64,000 nt of DNA from Saccharothrix deserti (GCF_009769385.1 NZ_ML775960.1:238732-302731), one strand, 5' to 3'. Positions 17,467 to 26,036 are shown, numbered from the stretch's first letter. Translations and numbers: made by a program. The notes: a model not told the origin generated them from the sequence alone.

Positions 17467-18345
17467 CTATCCGTAAGCCGGAAAGCTGCTTCCTAGCACG
17501 ATCCGCCATTGCCTCATGGCTTCGGCATGGTCACCTCGATTTTCGGCATCCAGGGCAAGAGCGGCACGGTCAAAAGCAGCCTTGATGTTCCTGTTTACCG
17601 AGTCTCGTGCAGACTGTGTTAGATACGTAGAAAGATCCCCACTGTATCCGGCGGGGTCAGAAACGCTCAAGTTGTAATGATTGTAGTCGAAAAAGGTTTT
17701 CAACGCCTCCCTCGTGTTGTTGCCTAGGGTGTTGAAGGTTCTTGCCGCCAACATCTCAAGGTGAAACGATGCCAGGTAGCCGCTGTGCGCCTTGTTCCAC
17801 TGCTTCACTATGCGGATGAACTTCTTCAAGTTACCTGAGACGGCAGAGTTCCGCTCGTTTAGATACGACTCGTGCTGCACCGGATCGGTTGTTAGCCACC
17901 CGCCCGAACCGTCGGGGATGCCATAGCCGCCTGTGGTGTACTTCACGACGGCAGCAACATCGACGATCAGGCCATCGGCGTAAAAGATTCGAACCGCCTG
18001 ACCGCGGGCACCGATCTTCCGAACTGTTGAAGCATTGCTCAAGCTGCTGCGAACCCGATAGAGAAAGTCGGCCGAGTTAGTAGAGTAACTCTTCGACCAG
18101 AGGTCGCTGTCCACATGAAGGTGAGCCATAAGGTCGATGTCATCGACTGGCAAACTTGCCGTGTTGCGACCAAACGAGCCAATAACCTTTGTCGACTGGT
18201 GCTGAATGTCTGCCGTTGACGGGAACGCCGCCTTCAGTACACCAATCACGGCAGCTTTTCGTTGATCAACCTTTTCTCGCAGAGAAGTTCCTGGCGTTAC
18301 GAGTTCGTTGAATTCATCGAACGCCTTGGCGGTTGTGCTAGCCAT
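17467..18345 (-). CDS. SMODS CD-NTase (CBASS nucleotide second-messenger synthase)
   Basis: The start is set at ATG 18345 by the GAGGAGG RBS, giving 292 residues. IGSFGRNTASLPVDDIDLM (GS at about 56-57, DxD at 69-71) and LIVDVAAVV (third carboxylate about D129) form the nucleotidyltransferase active site of the SMODS/CD-NTase family. Such enzymes make cyclic or linear oligonucleotides on phage infection and activate an effector. The gene directly upstream encodes an S-4TM pore-type effector 29 bases away, which makes a CBASS system the clear reading. The product nucleotide is unknown. No Cap2/Cap3 accessory genes are seen, as in minimal (type I) systems. Confidence 0.87.
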   Translation of the reverse strand: MASTTAKAFDEFNELVTPGTSLREKVDQRKAAVIGVLKAAFPSTADIQHQSTKVIGSFGRNTASLPVDDIDLMAHLHVDSDLWSKSYSTNSADFLYRVRSSLSNASTVRKIGARGQAVRIFYADGLIVDVAAVVKYTTGGYGIPDGSGGWLTTDPVQHESYLNERNSAVSGNLKKFIRIVKQWNKAHSGYLASFHLEMLAARTFNTLGNNTREALKTFFDYNHYNLSVSDPAGYSGDLSTYLTQSARDSVNRNIKAAFDRAALALDAENRGDHAEAMRQWRIVLGSSFPAYG

Positions 18346-18374
18346 AACGCCTCCTCGTTGAGGTCGTGTTCCCA

Positions 18375-19259
18375 CTACGCATCGGGTGCCGATCCCAACT
18401 CTTCAGCCGCCACCTTCATTTTGGCCTCGTTTTTCGTCCGCAAAAGCCTGTACAACCACCCAGGTACGCGGTTCGGCTGCTTACGGGTTTCAAAGATGGC
18501 GTCCTGGATCTCGCGACACTTCATAGCTACCGCATCACGGTCATCGGCATCGTGATCATCGTGAAGATGGTCAAGCTCAGCAGTGACGGTGGCCAGGGCT
18601 ATTTTCCGTTCACTGACCGTCTGACGTTGTGCGCGGATAATCTCGAACCCGAGCAGAATGGCAGCAGAAGATGGGATGAACCAGGCCAGTAGCAGGTTCC
18701 ATACGGTCATACCTGCAAGACAGCCAATAAGCACGCCGGTGCCGACCCAGCACGCGAGCAGTGCTTCCACAATACGCGCCCATCGCTCACGAAGGCCGAC
18801 GTCGTACATGAGATTTGCGCGCTGACAGATAAGCACGTTAAACGGCCAGCTCACTTGATCAGTATCTGGGTACCACCTGCGGATACGATCATCGCCACTT
18901 CGGTAACGCGTTGCGAGTTCGTGCAAACGCTCAGGGTCGAGCTTGGTAGCGCGCAGCTTGTTCCATGGCAGCGTGAAGACATAGGTGTCGAAGTGCTCCT
19001 GCACGGTCGCAGCCTCCACGCTCAAGCGCTTTGATACCGGCACCAGCAGGAGGGTCGACATCAAGGTCCACGCGAACCCGACCGCCGCAAGGACTGGTTG
19101 AGGCTTCCCCAGGATGGCGAAGATGACGGCGACCACGACGAGGACGAGCGACGCAAGCCCACGGGCTGCTTCCACGCGAGCTGCGCCTTGGTTTGCTGCG
19201 CTCGCTGCCCGGAGAAGCCGAAGACCTCGATCGTCGTCCTGTCGATCAGCGATGGTCAT
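18375..19259 (-). CDS. S-4TM family pore-forming effector
   Basis: Start ATG 19259 (RBS GGAGG just upstream) gives 294 residues. Four hydrophobic segments occur in two pairs: GLASLVLVVVAVIFAILG and AAVGFAWTLMSTLLLVP near the N-terminus, then VEALLACWVGTGVLIGCLAG and WNLLLAWFIPSSAAILLGF in the middle. A soluble section containing KLRATKLDPERLHELATRY and RIRRWYPDTDQVSWP separates the pairs. This matches the SMODS-associated 4-TM effector family, thought to open membrane pores on binding the CD-NTase product and kill or arrest the infected cell. It sits between a two-TM protein and the CD-NTase in one apparent operon. Confidence 0.85.
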   Translation of the reverse strand: MTIADRQDDDRGLRLLRAASAANQGAARVEAARGLASLVLVVVAVIFAILGKPQPVLAAVGFAWTLMSTLLLVPVSKRLSVEAATVQEHFDTYVFTLPWNKLRATKLDPERLHELATRYRSGDDRIRRWYPDTDQVSWPFNVLICQRANLMYDVGLRERWARIVEALLACWVGTGVLIGCLAGMTVWNLLLAWFIPSSAAILLGFEIIRAQRQTVSERKIALATVTAELDHLHDDHDADDRDAVAMKCREIQDAIFETRKQPNRVPGWLYRLLRTKNEAKMKVAAEELGSAPDA

Positions 19260-19316
19260 CCAGCCTCCATGTCGTTGACTTCGGCATCGCCGCACGATCG
19301 CATGATGTTACGTGAG

Positions 19317-20435
19317 TCACACTCGCGAGCTGCGGACATTCTGCAACTCCTCCTCCAGCACCCACACGAACGCCACGCCCGACCGCGGGAAGACCCAGCC
19401 GTCGAAGCTGACGTTCACCGTCTTGGCGTCAGCCGTCCGAGCGGCCTCCTCGACGCGCGCCTGGCGGCTGCTGGCGAAGTAGTCGAGAGTGTTCACTCGG
19501 CGGATGCCCGCACCGGTGTAGTCAAGCTGGACATGCAGACCCTTGGTAGGGCGCGGCAGGTCTAGGTAAAGCACGTGGCCGTGCCGCTGCACGAGGGTGC
19601 GGTAGGTGTAGGCCAGCGTCACCTCGTCGTCCGCCGCAGCACCGAGGCTGACCGCGTAGACCTGAGCACCGGTCCGCTCAGTCCGGCGGATCTTCCTATC
19701 CTTGCCGTCCACGGTGAAGCTGAGCAGCTGGAAGACCTCGGGATCACTGGCGCCCAGGCCGCTAGACCGATCGAAGTGCCACACCGAGGTGACAGCCTGG
19801 TCCCGCAGCATCTCTTTGTACTCCCTAATATCCGCCACGCAGGCGAAGCGCAGGCTGGAGCTGGCAGGTCGGACGCGGTACTCCCAGCGGATGGTGGCGA
19901 CGAACATCGAGCGCTCACCAGAGACCGGTCCTGCACTCCAAGGGGCGAGAGAGACAGACACCTTGACGTCGTGCCAACGCTCCGTGGCCTGGACGACTTG
20001 GTCTCGTACGTCGGCGTAGAGGTCTTGTGCGAGCGCCTGGCTATGGACCCGGAGGCCGAGAGCGTTGGTCGCGATGCGGTCGAGGGTCTCGTCCGAGGCG
20101 ACGCCCTTCAAGGTCTCGGCGTCGAAGGCGAAGCTGCCGAGCACAGCATCACGGATGGCTGGCGCTTCGTGGCGGATTGCTTCACGTACCCGCTCGGCGG
20201 CTCGCTGGTCGCCGTGCTTGCGGTCGACGTACTCGAAGAAGACGGCCAAGAGTCCGGTACTGAAGATCGTGGAGCCGACCTCACCAAGTGGCAGGGCGAT
20301 GAGCCACTCTGGCATCAGAGAGCCCCAGGTGCTCGACCAGTGAGCCAGGAGCAGCAACGTCGTACCAAGCACGACGGCGAGTACCGCGATGAGCTGCAGT
20401 TTGGTGGCGTAGAGCTGGTCGAGCGGATGTTTCAT
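19317..20435 (-). CDS. Two-TM protein of unknown function, first gene of the CBASS operon
   Basis: A 372-residue protein with two N-terminal membrane helices (LQLIAVLAVVLGTTLLLLAHW and EVGSTIFSTGLLAVFFEYV), then a long cytoplasmic part. That part has a helical section (ERVREAIRHEAPAIRDAVLG) and a beta-rich C-terminus (VSVSLAPWSAGPVSG, FVATIRWEYRVRP, GLHVQLDYTGAGIRRV). No family is recognised. It lies 57 bases upstream of the S-4TM effector on the same strand, with the only obvious promoter region upstream of it, so it may be a third component of the defence operon. An alternative is an independent membrane gene that happens to adjoin. Confidence 0.7.
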   Translation of the reverse strand: MKHPLDQLYATKLQLIAVLAVVLGTTLLLLAHWSSTWGSLMPEWLIALPLGEVGSTIFSTGLLAVFFEYVDRKHGDQRAAERVREAIRHEAPAIRDAVLGSFAFDAETLKGVASDETLDRIATNALGLRVHSQALAQDLYADVRDQVVQATERWHDVKVSVSLAPWSAGPVSGERSMFVATIRWEYRVRPASSSLRFACVADIREYKEMLRDQAVTSVWHFDRSSGLGASDPEVFQLLSFTVDGKDRKIRRTERTGAQVYAVSLGAAADDEVTLAYTYRTLVQRHGHVLYLDLPRPTKGLHVQLDYTGAGIRRVNTLDYFASSRQARVEEAARTADAKTVNVSFDGWVFPRSGVAFVWVLEEELQNVRSSRV

Positions 20436-20480
20436 TCACTACACATTGTAGCAAGTTTTGTCTTAGTGTTGAATAGTAAC

Positions 20481-20516
20481 GAAAGCCCTGGACGCTACTG
20501 ACGTCCAGGGCTTTCG
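20481..20516. terminator. Bidirectional intrinsic terminator
   Basis: GAAAGCCCTGGACG (20481-20494) and CGTCCAGGGCTTTC (20502-20515) form a perfect 14-bp stem with a 7-base loop, extendable by one C-G pair. It lies between the CBASS operon start and the 12-codon ORF and would end transcription of that ORF on the minus strand. Confidence 0.75.
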
Positions 20517-20533
20517 CACTACTTCGGGGCAGA

Positions 20534-20572
20534 TCAGGTGCCGCCCCCGCCACCGCTGATGACCAAGCGCAT
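20534..20572 (-). CDS. 12-codon ORF ending in five glycines
   Basis: The peptide is MRLVISGGGGGT, preceded on the minus strand by a very strong RBS (AGGAGGGGG) and followed 18 bases later by the terminator at 20481-20516. The neat RBS-ORF-terminator layout suggests a real small transcript, divergent from the XRE gene at 20670. It could be a leader peptide, a regulatory peptide or a signalling peptide; nothing shows which. It is too short for composition tests. Confidence 0.4.
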   Translation of the reverse strand: MRLVISGGGGGT

Positions 20573-20593
20573 GCGAACCACCCCCTCCTGATG

Positions 20594-20648
20594 ATCTTGG
20601 CGTGGCGCCCGAGCGGACGCCACGCCAAGATATCCGATTTTGGGATAT
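20594..20648. promoter_or_regulatory. Hairpin and dyad operator between tiny ORF and XRE gene
   Basis: ATCTTGGCGTGGCG (20594-20607) pairs with CGCCACGCCAAGAT (20618-20631). Directly after, ATATCC (20630-20635) and GGATAT (20643-20648) make a smaller dyad. The position between divergent genes fits an operator for the XRE protein. Confidence 0.5.
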
Positions 20649-20669
20649 TGGCAAGTGGCCAAGTGACCT

Positions 20670-20924
20670 TTGCCGGTGGACAGGAGCATCACCTCCGACG
20701 AGTACCGCCGCTTTCGCGAGCTACTGAGGCAGCTGCGCTTGGATGCGGGACTGACGCAAGTCGAGGTGGCCGAGCGCCTGGACGAGCCGCAGTCGTTCGT
20801 CAGCAAGTACGAGTCGGGCGAGCGACGGTTGGACGTCATCGAGACGCGGCACATCGCGGAGGCGCTCGGCACCACACTGGCCGAGGTTGTCGCACGGCTC
20901 GATCAAACCGACGAACCTTCCTAG
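20670..20924 (+). CDS. Small XRE-family HTH regulator
   Basis: An 84-residue protein, almost entirely a Cro/CI-type HTH: LRQLRLDAGLTQVEVAERLD, then EPQSFVSKYESGERRLDVIE and IAEALGTTLAEVVARL. The start could be TTG 20670 or GTG 20676; neither has a strong RBS, so a leaderless or weakly translated mRNA is possible. It faces the 12-codon ORF across a hairpin and dyad and ends next to the convergent DUF6461 gene. It may control the tiny ORF and/or the CBASS operon. Confidence 0.82.
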   Translation: MPVDRSITSDEYRRFRELLRQLRLDAGLTQVEVAERLDEPQSFVSKYESGERRLDVIETRHIAEALGTTLAEVVARLDQTDEPS

Positions 20925-20946
20925 TAGACGCTGGAATCTCCAACCG

Positions 20947-21540
20947 TCACGGCGTGCGTGCGCTCTCAACGCCTTCCAGCAGGACATCAGGGTCGGGGAT
21001 GCGGTAGGTCGGCAGCTTGGCCACGGTCCAGGCTTGGTCGAAGGCCACGCCGGTCCGCCGCTCGGCGACAGCCAGCGAGGCCGCCCGCAACTTGCCGATC
21101 TCGAAGGGCCCGTCGGCGGCCCACCTAGGGACGAGGTCACCCGGATCATCGGCGTCGACGCGCATCGGGTCGAACGATGCGGTCACCTTGCCACCCTCGG
21201 CCGCGGTTACGCGGAACAGGCCGTTGACGTTCCAGTGCACCGAGAAGAAGGTGGAGTCGCCCGCAGAGGCACGGCGGGCAATCTCCGGGACGGTGCCGCT
21301 CCAGCCGTTGTTCTCCAGGGCGATGATGTGCTCTTGGTGTTCGAACACCTGGATGTAGAAGAAGCCAGGGTCATCGAGGGCAGCGTCTTCGGCCTCGATG
21401 GTGGTCATGAGCTGGCTCCGGGCCGGGTCGCCGCCGTAGACGTACACGACGTCCTCCGTCGTGGAGTCCTGAATGACGGCGAATGTGAGCACCACGTCCT
21501 GGTGCTCAATCCAGTCGTAGGCATCGATCAGCTGGTGCAT
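20947..21540 (-). CDS. DUF6461-like protein, possible immunity partner
   Basis: A 197-residue soluble protein. AENNGWSG-type (ALENNGWSGTVPEIARRAS), TFFSVHWNVNGLFRVTAAEGGKV and ASFDPMRVD match the layout of DUF6461, a family of unknown function common in actinomycetes (genome-defence and toxin neighbourhoods are suspected but unproven). Its start overlaps the last 13 bases of the upstream NucA/NucB-like nuclease gene, so the two are translationally coupled. This pairing makes an immunity or accessory role plausible but not shown. Confidence 0.65.
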   Translation of the reverse strand: MHQLIDAYDWIEHQDVVLTFAVIQDSTTEDVVYVYGGDPARSQLMTTIEAEDAALDDPGFFYIQVFEHQEHIIALENNGWSGTVPEIARRASAGDSTFFSVHWNVNGLFRVTAAEGGKVTASFDPMRVDADDPGDLVPRWAADGPFEIGKLRAASLAVAERRTGVAFDQAWTVAKLPTYRIPDPDVLLEGVESARTP

Positions 21541-22154
21541 GACTGGTCCTCGGCGGTGTCGCTTCCGGCGTAGGCGCTGGTGGCAATCTTCCCGGGGTTG
21601 GTGATGACGACGATGAAGGCGTCACCTTGGGCGATGTTGGCCCGACGGTACTCCTGGCGCAGGGTGCCGCCTTGGCAGTTCTGCTCCCGGAGGGGGACTT
21701 CCTCGGTGCGAACGGTGGCGAAGGAGCCGCCCTCGACAGTGGAGGCGAAGGCGTACTCGTCGCAGCTGCCGTCCGGGAAGGTCTTGGTGAACACGCCCGA
21801 GCCGCAGACGGTGTTGCGCTTCGTTTGGTCGGTGCCGGGGGCGTCCTTGTGCAGGATGGCTGGCTTGCCCTCGGCCCAGGCGAGCTGGATGTTGCGCGTG
21901 ATGTAGGGCATCTTCTCTGCGCTGAGCAGCACGACCTTGAGGTCGTCGCACTGCCGCTCCTTCAGCAGCTGGTCCGCGGTGCACCGGTCGGTACGCGGCT
22001 TGACGGCCGGGGCGACGACGTAACTCGGCTCGACCGAGCTGCCGAGTTCGGAGACGGCATCCTGCACGTTGTCGAGCAGCGTGGGGCCGAAGAGGATGAC
22101 GACGGCGCCGAGGACGAGGACGGGTAACAGGCCGGTGGAGCGGGTCTTGGCCAC
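21528..22154 (-). CDS. Membrane-anchored NucA/NucB-type DNase
   Basis: A 208-residue protein from GTG 22154 with RBS GGGAG. One N-terminal helix (LLPVLVLGAVVILFGPTLL) anchors or exports it. The outside part contains six or more cysteines and the family signature DGSCDEYAFASTVEGG, whose D/E pair (about residues 132-133) corresponds to the catalytic acidic residues of NucB-like nucleases. Such enzymes degrade extracellular DNA. It is coupled to the DUF6461 gene downstream. The biological role could be DNA uptake, biofilm DNA digestion or an antibacterial toxin. Confidence 0.75.
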   Translation of the reverse strand: MAKTRSTGLLPVLVLGAVVILFGPTLLDNVQDAVSELGSSVEPSYVVAPAVKPRTDRCTADQLLKERQCDDLKVVLLSAEKMPYITRNIQLAWAEGKPAILHKDAPGTDQTKRNTVCGSGVFTKTFPDGSCDEYAFASTVEGGSFATVRTEEVPLREQNCQGGTLRQEYRRANIAQGDAFIVVITNPGKIATSAYAGSDTAEDQSCTS

Positions 22155-22497
22155 GTGAGGCTCCCAAGAACGGCACTAACAGATCGAAGGCCAGCGTGAC
22201 GGAGCGCCAAGCGTGCATGCTGGAGTTCGAGGCTCGATCACCCGTTCGCCGTTACGTCCGGCCTGTACCAGCGTGGCGTAACGTCAGGCCCAACGACTCA
22301 GTACACCTGGCGCGAACTACTTCACCCGAATAGGTCAACGACAGGCGTCGCTTCGCCCGCCTGACGCCGTATGCTCCTGGACAGCCACTTGGCTCAACTC
22401 AACAACCCCCGATCTTGCCAGCTGTGGCTAAGGCAGGCGTATCGGCGCACGGGAAGCGGCGTGCACTTCCCGCAAAGACTCATGGTGCACGCGTGGG
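22155..22497. other. Divergent intergenic region
   Basis: This region separates the leftward nuclease gene from the rightward membrane-protein gene. Frames inside it lack RBSs. Promoters for both genes are expected here, but no clear -35/-10 pair or operator was recognised. Confidence 0.4.
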
Positions 22498-23502
22498 ATG
22501 CTGATGACACGAGAGAACCGACTCTTCGACTCTGCAAAAAGCGTATGGGCTGCTGTTATCGCCGCATCACTCCTCGGAGTGGCCGGAGTAATCGGCCTTG
22601 TTGCAGACCTCGCCCAACTCGAGAGCTGGCTGACTTCCGGCATCGGCCCCATCGTGCGCGTGGCCAGTTTCCTAATTCTATTGACTGCGGTTGTGATCAT
22701 TCTTTCCAAGAAGTCGCGACGGGACCGCTACACCCTGATTTCGGGGATTATTGCAATCTTGAGCGTGGCGACCTTCGTGTTGTCATATACCTTGTGGCCA
22801 AAAGTGGCCACAGAGGCCGAAAGAAGTGCTGGCGCACTGAGTGCAGTGCCCACGTCGGAGCAACAAGTTGCTGAGCCCCTTGTTGTCGCAGTCGATCCGC
22901 AGACGCACTCCTGCGATTCTGACTGGGTAACACCAAAGAGGCCGGACGAGATTTCAAGATTGAACGAAGATCTACAGGCACTGGAGAGTTGGGAAGATTA
23001 TGAGCCGATCTCCGACGGTGCACCAGCAGATAGCAGCAAGATCCTCATGACAGCACAAGGAGTGGGCCCCTCAAGCGTGGTCATCACCGGACTCGAGATT
23101 GTCGTACTGGATCGTAAGGCACCGCTTAACGGCACGGTAATCGCCCGCCCGTGTGGCGGTCCGCTCGCATACCGTTGGGTGGACGTTGATCTCGACGTGG
23201 ATCACCCACGCGTGGTTGGTCGCGAGTTGAGCGGGGACACCATCGAAGAAGCAAGAGAGAACGGTTGGCGCATCGAGCCCGTGGCCTTCCCATACGAGGT
23301 CGCGGCCCAAACAAGTGAAACCTTTGCGGTCGAGGCGAGTACCGATACATGCGACTGCACCTGGGAAGCAAAGTTCCACTGGTCATCGAACGGCAGGACA
23401 GGAGTTTTGACAGTTGACAACCATGGCACGCCTTTCCGGACAACCAGCGGCGAGGGCATGGTTAGATGCGTACTGTTGGGCGCTACACCGTCATGTAGGT
23501 GA
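22498..23502 (+). CDS. Three-TM membrane protein of unknown function
   Basis: A 334-residue protein; ATG 22498 or 22504 are both possible. Three N-terminal hydrophobic helices (SVWAAVIAASLLGVAGVIGL, IVRVASFLILLTAVVIIL and LISGIIAILSVATFVLSY) precede a large domain that is probably outside. That domain has several cysteines (HSCDSDW, ARPCGGP, DTCDCTWEAKF) that could form disulfides. Codon usage is less GC-biased than host genes. No family is recognised; it stands alone between the nuclease pair and the phosphotransferase. Confidence 0.6.
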   Translation: MLMTRENRLFDSAKSVWAAVIAASLLGVAGVIGLVADLAQLESWLTSGIGPIVRVASFLILLTAVVIILSKKSRRDRYTLISGIIAILSVATFVLSYTLWPKVATEAERSAGALSAVPTSEQQVAEPLVVAVDPQTHSCDSDWVTPKRPDEISRLNEDLQALESWEDYEPISDGAPADSSKILMTAQGVGPSSVVITGLEIVVLDRKAPLNGTVIARPCGGPLAYRWVDVDLDVDHPRVVGRELSGDTIEEARENGWRIEPVAFPYEVAAQTSETFAVEASTDTCDCTWEAKFHWSSNGRTGVLTVDNHGTPFRTTSGEGMVRCVLLGATPSCR

Positions 23503-23567
23503 GATGCGCCACCTGCCGATGGTAACAATGCACACGTACCCAGTACTCCCTCGAGGCGGTGCAGCAC

Positions 23568-24482
23568 CTACAAAATTGACCACCGCAGTCCCTCCCCTGC
23601 CTCCAGCGCCGCGATCCGCCGCTGTACCTCCGCGGCCTGCGGCGACCCAGCAGCCGACTTCCGGGCGTTCGTCGTCACCATCCTCAGCTCACGCAGGTCG
23701 CGCATGACGGCGAAGCCCTCCCACTCACGGATGTCCCGCCCGTAGCGGGCGCAAAAGTCTTCGTACTCCTGCTCGGGGAAGCCGAAGCGACGACAGTGCA
23801 CCTCGATGGTCACCAGGTCCCACTCCACCGGCCCGATTGCCGCGCTGTCCCAGTCACACAGCACCGCCCTGTCGTTCGCCTTGTCCCACAAGGTGTTCCG
23901 GTGCTGCGGGTCGCCATGGATCAGACGGGACGGGCCGTCGAAGCGAAGACCAGGCACCGCGTCGACCAGCTGGCTCCAGCGCCGCAGCAGGACACCGCGC
24001 TCATACGCCGAGATGATCGTGCTCGCCTGGATCGAGCGGTGGATGGCGCCAAGCGCATCCAACTCCGGCAGCGGCAACGGCGGAGGCGGCACGTCGTGCA
24101 GGGCGCGCAGCGGTCCGGCGATGTCACCAGCCGCAACCACGCGGGTCGGTGGCAGGTAGCGCCACAAGGTCACGCCGCAACCCGCTACTTCGAGCGGCTG
24201 CTGGATGCCGGACAGCAGCCGCACCGACGGCACCTCGTGCTGGCTCACCCACTCGACCAGCGACACCACCGCTGCGGTGTGCTGGATGTTCGGCCGCGCC
24301 ACCTTGACGATGACCGGCTCTACAGCGAGTCGGAACACGGCGTTGGTCTGGTGTCGGAGTAGTTCGGCCCCGGTGCTATCAAGCCCGGCTTGCTCGCAGA
24401 TGGCTTCAAGCACCAACCGAGTGCGCTCGGGTGTAAAGGTGGCTTCGGTGAGCCGGGGAAGACTACGACCAGCAAGCGCCAT
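23568..24482 (-). CDS. Aminoglycoside-phosphotransferase-like kinase
   Basis: A 304-residue APH/choline-kinase-fold protein. RLIHGDPQHRNTLWD is the catalytic loop (HxDxxxxN) and AVLCDWDSAAIGPVEWDLVT carries the metal-binding aspartate. The N-lobe has VEPVIVKVARP with the ATP-anchoring lysine. The family includes antibiotic kinases but also homoserine, choline and metabolite kinases. This one starts at TAATG overlapping the stop of the XRE/TPR regulator and is therefore coexpressed with it, which argues for a pathway role rather than a stand-alone resistance gene. Confidence 0.83.
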   Translation of the reverse strand: MALAGRSLPRLTEATFTPERTRLVLEAICEQAGLDSTGAELLRHQTNAVFRLAVEPVIVKVARPNIQHTAAVVSLVEWVSQHEVPSVRLLSGIQQPLEVAGCGVTLWRYLPPTRVVAAGDIAGPLRALHDVPPPPLPLPELDALGAIHRSIQASTIISAYERGVLLRRWSQLVDAVPGLRFDGPSRLIHGDPQHRNTLWDKANDRAVLCDWDSAAIGPVEWDLVTIEVHCRRFGFPEQEYEDFCARYGRDIREWEGFAVMRDLRELRMVTTNARKSAAGSPQAAEVQRRIAALEAGEGLRWSIL

Positions 24483-25756
24483 TAGTGGTTGTTCTCCTGT
24501 GCGGTGACCAGTTCGCGCAGCTCACAAGCAGCGGGCCGCTGCTGCTCAGCCGCCGGGATGGCGGCGACGACGTCAAGGGCGCGGGTAAGCACGATGCGGG
24601 TGCGGTGTTCGGGTGGCAGCTGTTCAAGGGTCCTCACCGCCAGCTCGCAGGCACCTTCAGCGTCACCGCGGCTGGCTTCACCGACCGCCTGGTCGAGCCG
24701 GATCAGTGCCGGATCGATCGCTATGGCTGGATCAGCGCGGTACCGCTCCAAAGCCTGAGCTTGGACCTGGCGGGCACGAGTGGTCTCACCCAGGTACGTC
24801 AGCGTGCCGGACAAGTAGAGCAGCAGCCGCTTGTCGTTGAACTGGAACGCCGCGTCGGTCGTTGGCTCGTTGAGCTGGTCGACCATCTGCTGCGCTCGGT
24901 GCATCGCTTGTTCGGCACCTTCGCGGTTGCCAAGACGCGCCAACGCCCGACCTTCGGCAGCAGCGGCCAGGGCGACGGCGCTACAAATCGTCTGTGGCAG
25001 TAAGGCCTGCGCGGCTTGAGCTAGGACCACGGTCTGCTCCACGCGGCCGTAGTAGTAGGGCAGCATCGCTTCCTGGGCGCGCACCTGAGCTTGGAGGCGA
25101 GGGTTGGCCGTGTCGTCAGCGGCCAGCCTGGCTGTGCCGTACCAGTACCGCGCGCGGCTGATCTCCCCCAGCTTCATCAAGGCGTCGGCACTCAGCAGCC
25201 CAAGTACCGCAGTGGCTTCCGACAACCGGGCCTGGATGCCTGCCGGCTGCCGTTCGGCCGCGAGCGTCTGTACCTCGATAAGGTCCGGCACCACTCCCTG
25301 GAGCACCGCCACCGGTGCCGTACGCGTGTAGCTCGTAACGTGGCTGGCGACCCGTTCCTCGATCAGGGTCAGGCGCGTGGCTGACGCCAGCCCGGCGGAG
25401 AGCGTCTGATCAACCAACAGCCGAGTCTGGTCGAGCACGCTCATGAGCGTGGGCTTGGTCGGGACACTCACGCCGTGAACCGGCAGCTTGGTGAGAGCAT
25501 CGTGAGCACCGGAGCGCGGGACAATCGACATGATGCCGACCGGCACGGCCTGCTCCAGCAGAAACGCCAGTTCGTCCGGCGACACAGTGAGCAGTTCCGC
25601 TAGCTTCCGCCGCACGTGAGGCAGCGGCTCGCTGTCGCCCGCCTCCCAGCGGCGCACCGTGGACGGGTCGACGCCGAGGACTCCGGCGAGCCGTTCCTGG
25701 GTGTACCCCGCCGCGCGACGGGCGCTGGCGAACCGTGCGCGTTTTGATGCCACCAC
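24482..25756 (-). CDS. XRE-family regulator with TPR-like C-terminus
   Basis: A 424-residue protein. The N-terminal HTH is RFASARRAAGYTQERLAGVL followed by VDPSTVRRWEAGDSEPLP. The rest is a string of helical repeats (for example RAQEAMLPYYYGRVEQTVVL, ALAAAAEGRALARLGNREGA, RLLLYLSGTLTYLGETTRAR) resembling TPRs. This architecture is common in actinomycete regulators that respond to small peptides or metabolites. It is the first gene of a two-gene operon with the kinase and is divergent from the small-gene cluster leading to the JmjC enzyme, so it likely controls that locus. Confidence 0.85.
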   Translation of the reverse strand: MVASKRARFASARRAAGYTQERLAGVLGVDPSTVRRWEAGDSEPLPHVRRKLAELLTVSPDELAFLLEQAVPVGIMSIVPRSGAHDALTKLPVHGVSVPTKPTLMSVLDQTRLLVDQTLSAGLASATRLTLIEERVASHVTSYTRTAPVAVLQGVVPDLIEVQTLAAERQPAGIQARLSEATAVLGLLSADALMKLGEISRARYWYGTARLAADDTANPRLQAQVRAQEAMLPYYYGRVEQTVVLAQAAQALLPQTICSAVALAAAAEGRALARLGNREGAEQAMHRAQQMVDQLNEPTTDAAFQFNDKRLLLYLSGTLTYLGETTRARQVQAQALERYRADPAIAIDPALIRLDQAVGEASRGDAEGACELAVRTLEQLPPEHRTRIVLTRALDVVAAIPAAEQQRPAACELRELVTAQENNH

Positions 25757-26036
25757 ACCGACCTCCCGGTACCTGCGTCCACCGTAGCGGACACGCGTTT
25801 GACCAGGTAGATGGTGCCGTGCGCGGTCAATGCGCGGTCTATGCGCGCCTCATGCGCTGTTGGTCCGGCGTTCATCGCGGTTCGCTTCTTACTAGGCATC
25901 CGGCGTCGGGTGACCACCCCGACAGGAAGCCCTACCGGCCCATCTCTCCCCTCGATAAGCCGGTACGGCCCCGCTCCCCGGCGCTGGATGCCACCCACCA
26001 CGATCAACGCCGAACAGGAGCAGGTGGCGATCTCTC
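25757..26036. promoter_or_regulatory. Divergent promoter region of regulator and small-gene cluster
   Basis: This 280-base gap lies between the leftward regulator operon and the rightward 73-aa gene. It holds no convincing gene. It should contain both promoters; the only strong dyad nearby is inside the start of the 73-aa gene (26070-26102). Confidence 0.45.

Noticed and set aside
22371..22874. Cys-rich frame overlapping the three-TM gene
   Set aside because: Different frame from the gene with clear helices; no RBS and unnatural composition.
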